Assembly: GCA_030642865.1 (NCBI GenBank) | Contig: DAOWMW010000069.1 | Location: 1 to 6,970, forward strand | DNA: 6,970 bases | Reading direction: 5' to 3' | Source: Desulfobacteraceae bacterium | GTDB lineage: Bacteria; Desulfobacterota; Desulfobacteria; Desulfobacterales; BuS5 | In this document: piece after piece, positions 6,213 to 6,970 of the stretch | Layout: each line of letters begins with the position of its first letter | How positions within the stretch are numbered: the first letter of the stretch is position 1 | The notes under the pieces: generated by a model | Databases searched by the model: none | The model's input: the letters and a program-made list of their open reading frames with translations, nothing else | What the model was told of the DNA's origin: nothing | Program-made: the position numbers and the translations under genes

Positions 6213-6970
6213 ATGGCTAAGGAAAAGTTTAAGAGGACAAAGCCGCATGTTAACGTTGGTACAATCGGCCATATTGATCATGGCAAAACTACCTTGACAG
6301 CGGCGATTACAAAGCATAGTGGTTTAAGAGGACTTGCTGATTTTGTTCCTTTTGATCAGATAGACAAGGCTCCCGAGGAAAAAGAACGTGGAATAACCAT
6401 TGCAACAGCACATGTTGAATATGAGACGCCCAACCGTCATTATGCCCATGTTGATTGCCCTGGTCATGCTGATTACATCAAGAATATGATTACTGGGGCA
6501 GCCCAGATGGATGGAGCAATACTGGTTGTGGGGGCAGATGATGGTCCAATGCCTCAAACCAGGGAGCATATCCTGCTGGCCCGCCAGGTTGGGGTCCCCA
6601 GAATAGTTGTCTTCCTTAACAAATGTGATATGGTGGATGATGAAGAGCTGATTGAGCTTGTGGAGCTTGAGCTCCGGGAGCTTCTTGATAAATATGATTT
6701 TCCTGGAGATGATACGCCAATAATAAAAGGGAGTGCTTTGCGGGCGTTGCAGAGTGATGATCCCGACAGTGATGATGCAAAATGCATCTTTGAATTAATG
6801 GATGCCATAGATACCTTTATACCAGAACCCAAAAGGGATATTGACAAGCCTTTTTTGCTCCCCATTGAGGATGTATTTAGTATATCCGGGCGGGGTACAG
6901 TGGTTACAGGAAGGGTGGAGCGTGGTATAATAAATGTTAGTGACAAGGTTGAAATAGTTGGTATCAAAGA
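6213..6970 (+). CDS. tuf: Elongation factor Tu (N-terminal 252 residues, runs off the window)
   Basis: EF-Tu carries aminoacyl-tRNA to the ribosome as a GTP complex. The visible part covers the GTPase domain and the start of domain 2. G1 is GHIDHGKT (19-26). The switch I motif RGITI (59-63) is intact, G3 is DCPGH (81-85) with the catalytic histidine H85, G4 is NKCD (136-139) and G5 is SAL (174-176). Q125, a position linked to kirromycin resistance in E. coli, is unchanged. Domain 2 begins near [24 protein letters not shown] small acidic loop, [10 protein letters not shown] (181-190), is slightly longer than in E. coli. The frame is open from ATG 6213 to the window edge, with no stop or frameshift. 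It is probably co-transcribed with rpsG. Whether a second tuf copy exists elsewhere cannot be seen. Confidence 0.97.
   Translation, partial: MAKEKFKRTKPHVNVGTIGHIDHGKTTLTAAITKHSGLRGLADFVPFDQIDKAPEEKERGITIATAHVEYETPNRHYAHVDCPGHADYIKNMITGAAQMDGAILVVGADDGPMPQTREHILLARQVGVPRIVVFLNKCDMVDDEELIELVELELRELLDKYDFPGDDTPIIKGSALRALQSDDPDSDDAKCIFELMDAIDTFIPEPKRDIDKPFLLPIEDVFSISGRGTVVTGRVERGIINVSDKVEIVGIK

Overview
This window is a stretch of core transcription and translation genes from what looks like a Desulfobacterota (former Deltaproteobacteria) genome, probably order Desulfobacterales. I base that on the RpoC and EF-Tu N-terminal wording (Rpo[15 protein letters not shown]..., EF-Tu [26 protein letters not shown]...), the moderately AT-rich base composition, and intergenic palindromes of a style I associate with that group. 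The lineage call is inference, since no search was possible. All genes are on the + strand.

Layout: positions 1-346 hold no recognisable gene and no trace of the rpoB end that normally precedes rpoC. They carry an imperfect palindromic element (about 1-112), a terminator-like hairpin (179-223), a weak possible promoter and an AU-rich stem-loop ending in a T run just before the ribosome binding site. rpoC (347-4747, TTG start) encodes the RNA polymerase beta' subunit. Positions 4748-5153 hold a structured palindromic repeat, a run of ten G and two likely promoters for rpsL. rpsL (5154-5525) encodes S12 and is followed by an intrinsic terminator. A new extended -10 promoter lies before rpsG (5689-6159, S7). 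tuf (EF-Tu, from 6213, cut by the window end) follows directly. fusA, which commonly sits between rpsG and tuf, is absent.

The gene set supplies the catalytic half of RNA polymerase, two 30S decoding-region and head proteins, and the aminoacyl-tRNA delivery factor. The promoters and terminators suggest at least three transcription units: rpoC with its upstream region, rpsL, and rpsG-tuf.

The most unusual observation is inside RpoC. About 99 residues (572-670) interrupt a segment that is continuous in E. coli beta'. They read like a parvulin (PpiC/SurA-type rotamase) domain in which the second conserved histidine is kept but the first appears lost. Everything else in RpoC, including both zinc sites, the NADFDGD loop, the trigger loop and the SI3 insertion, looks intact.
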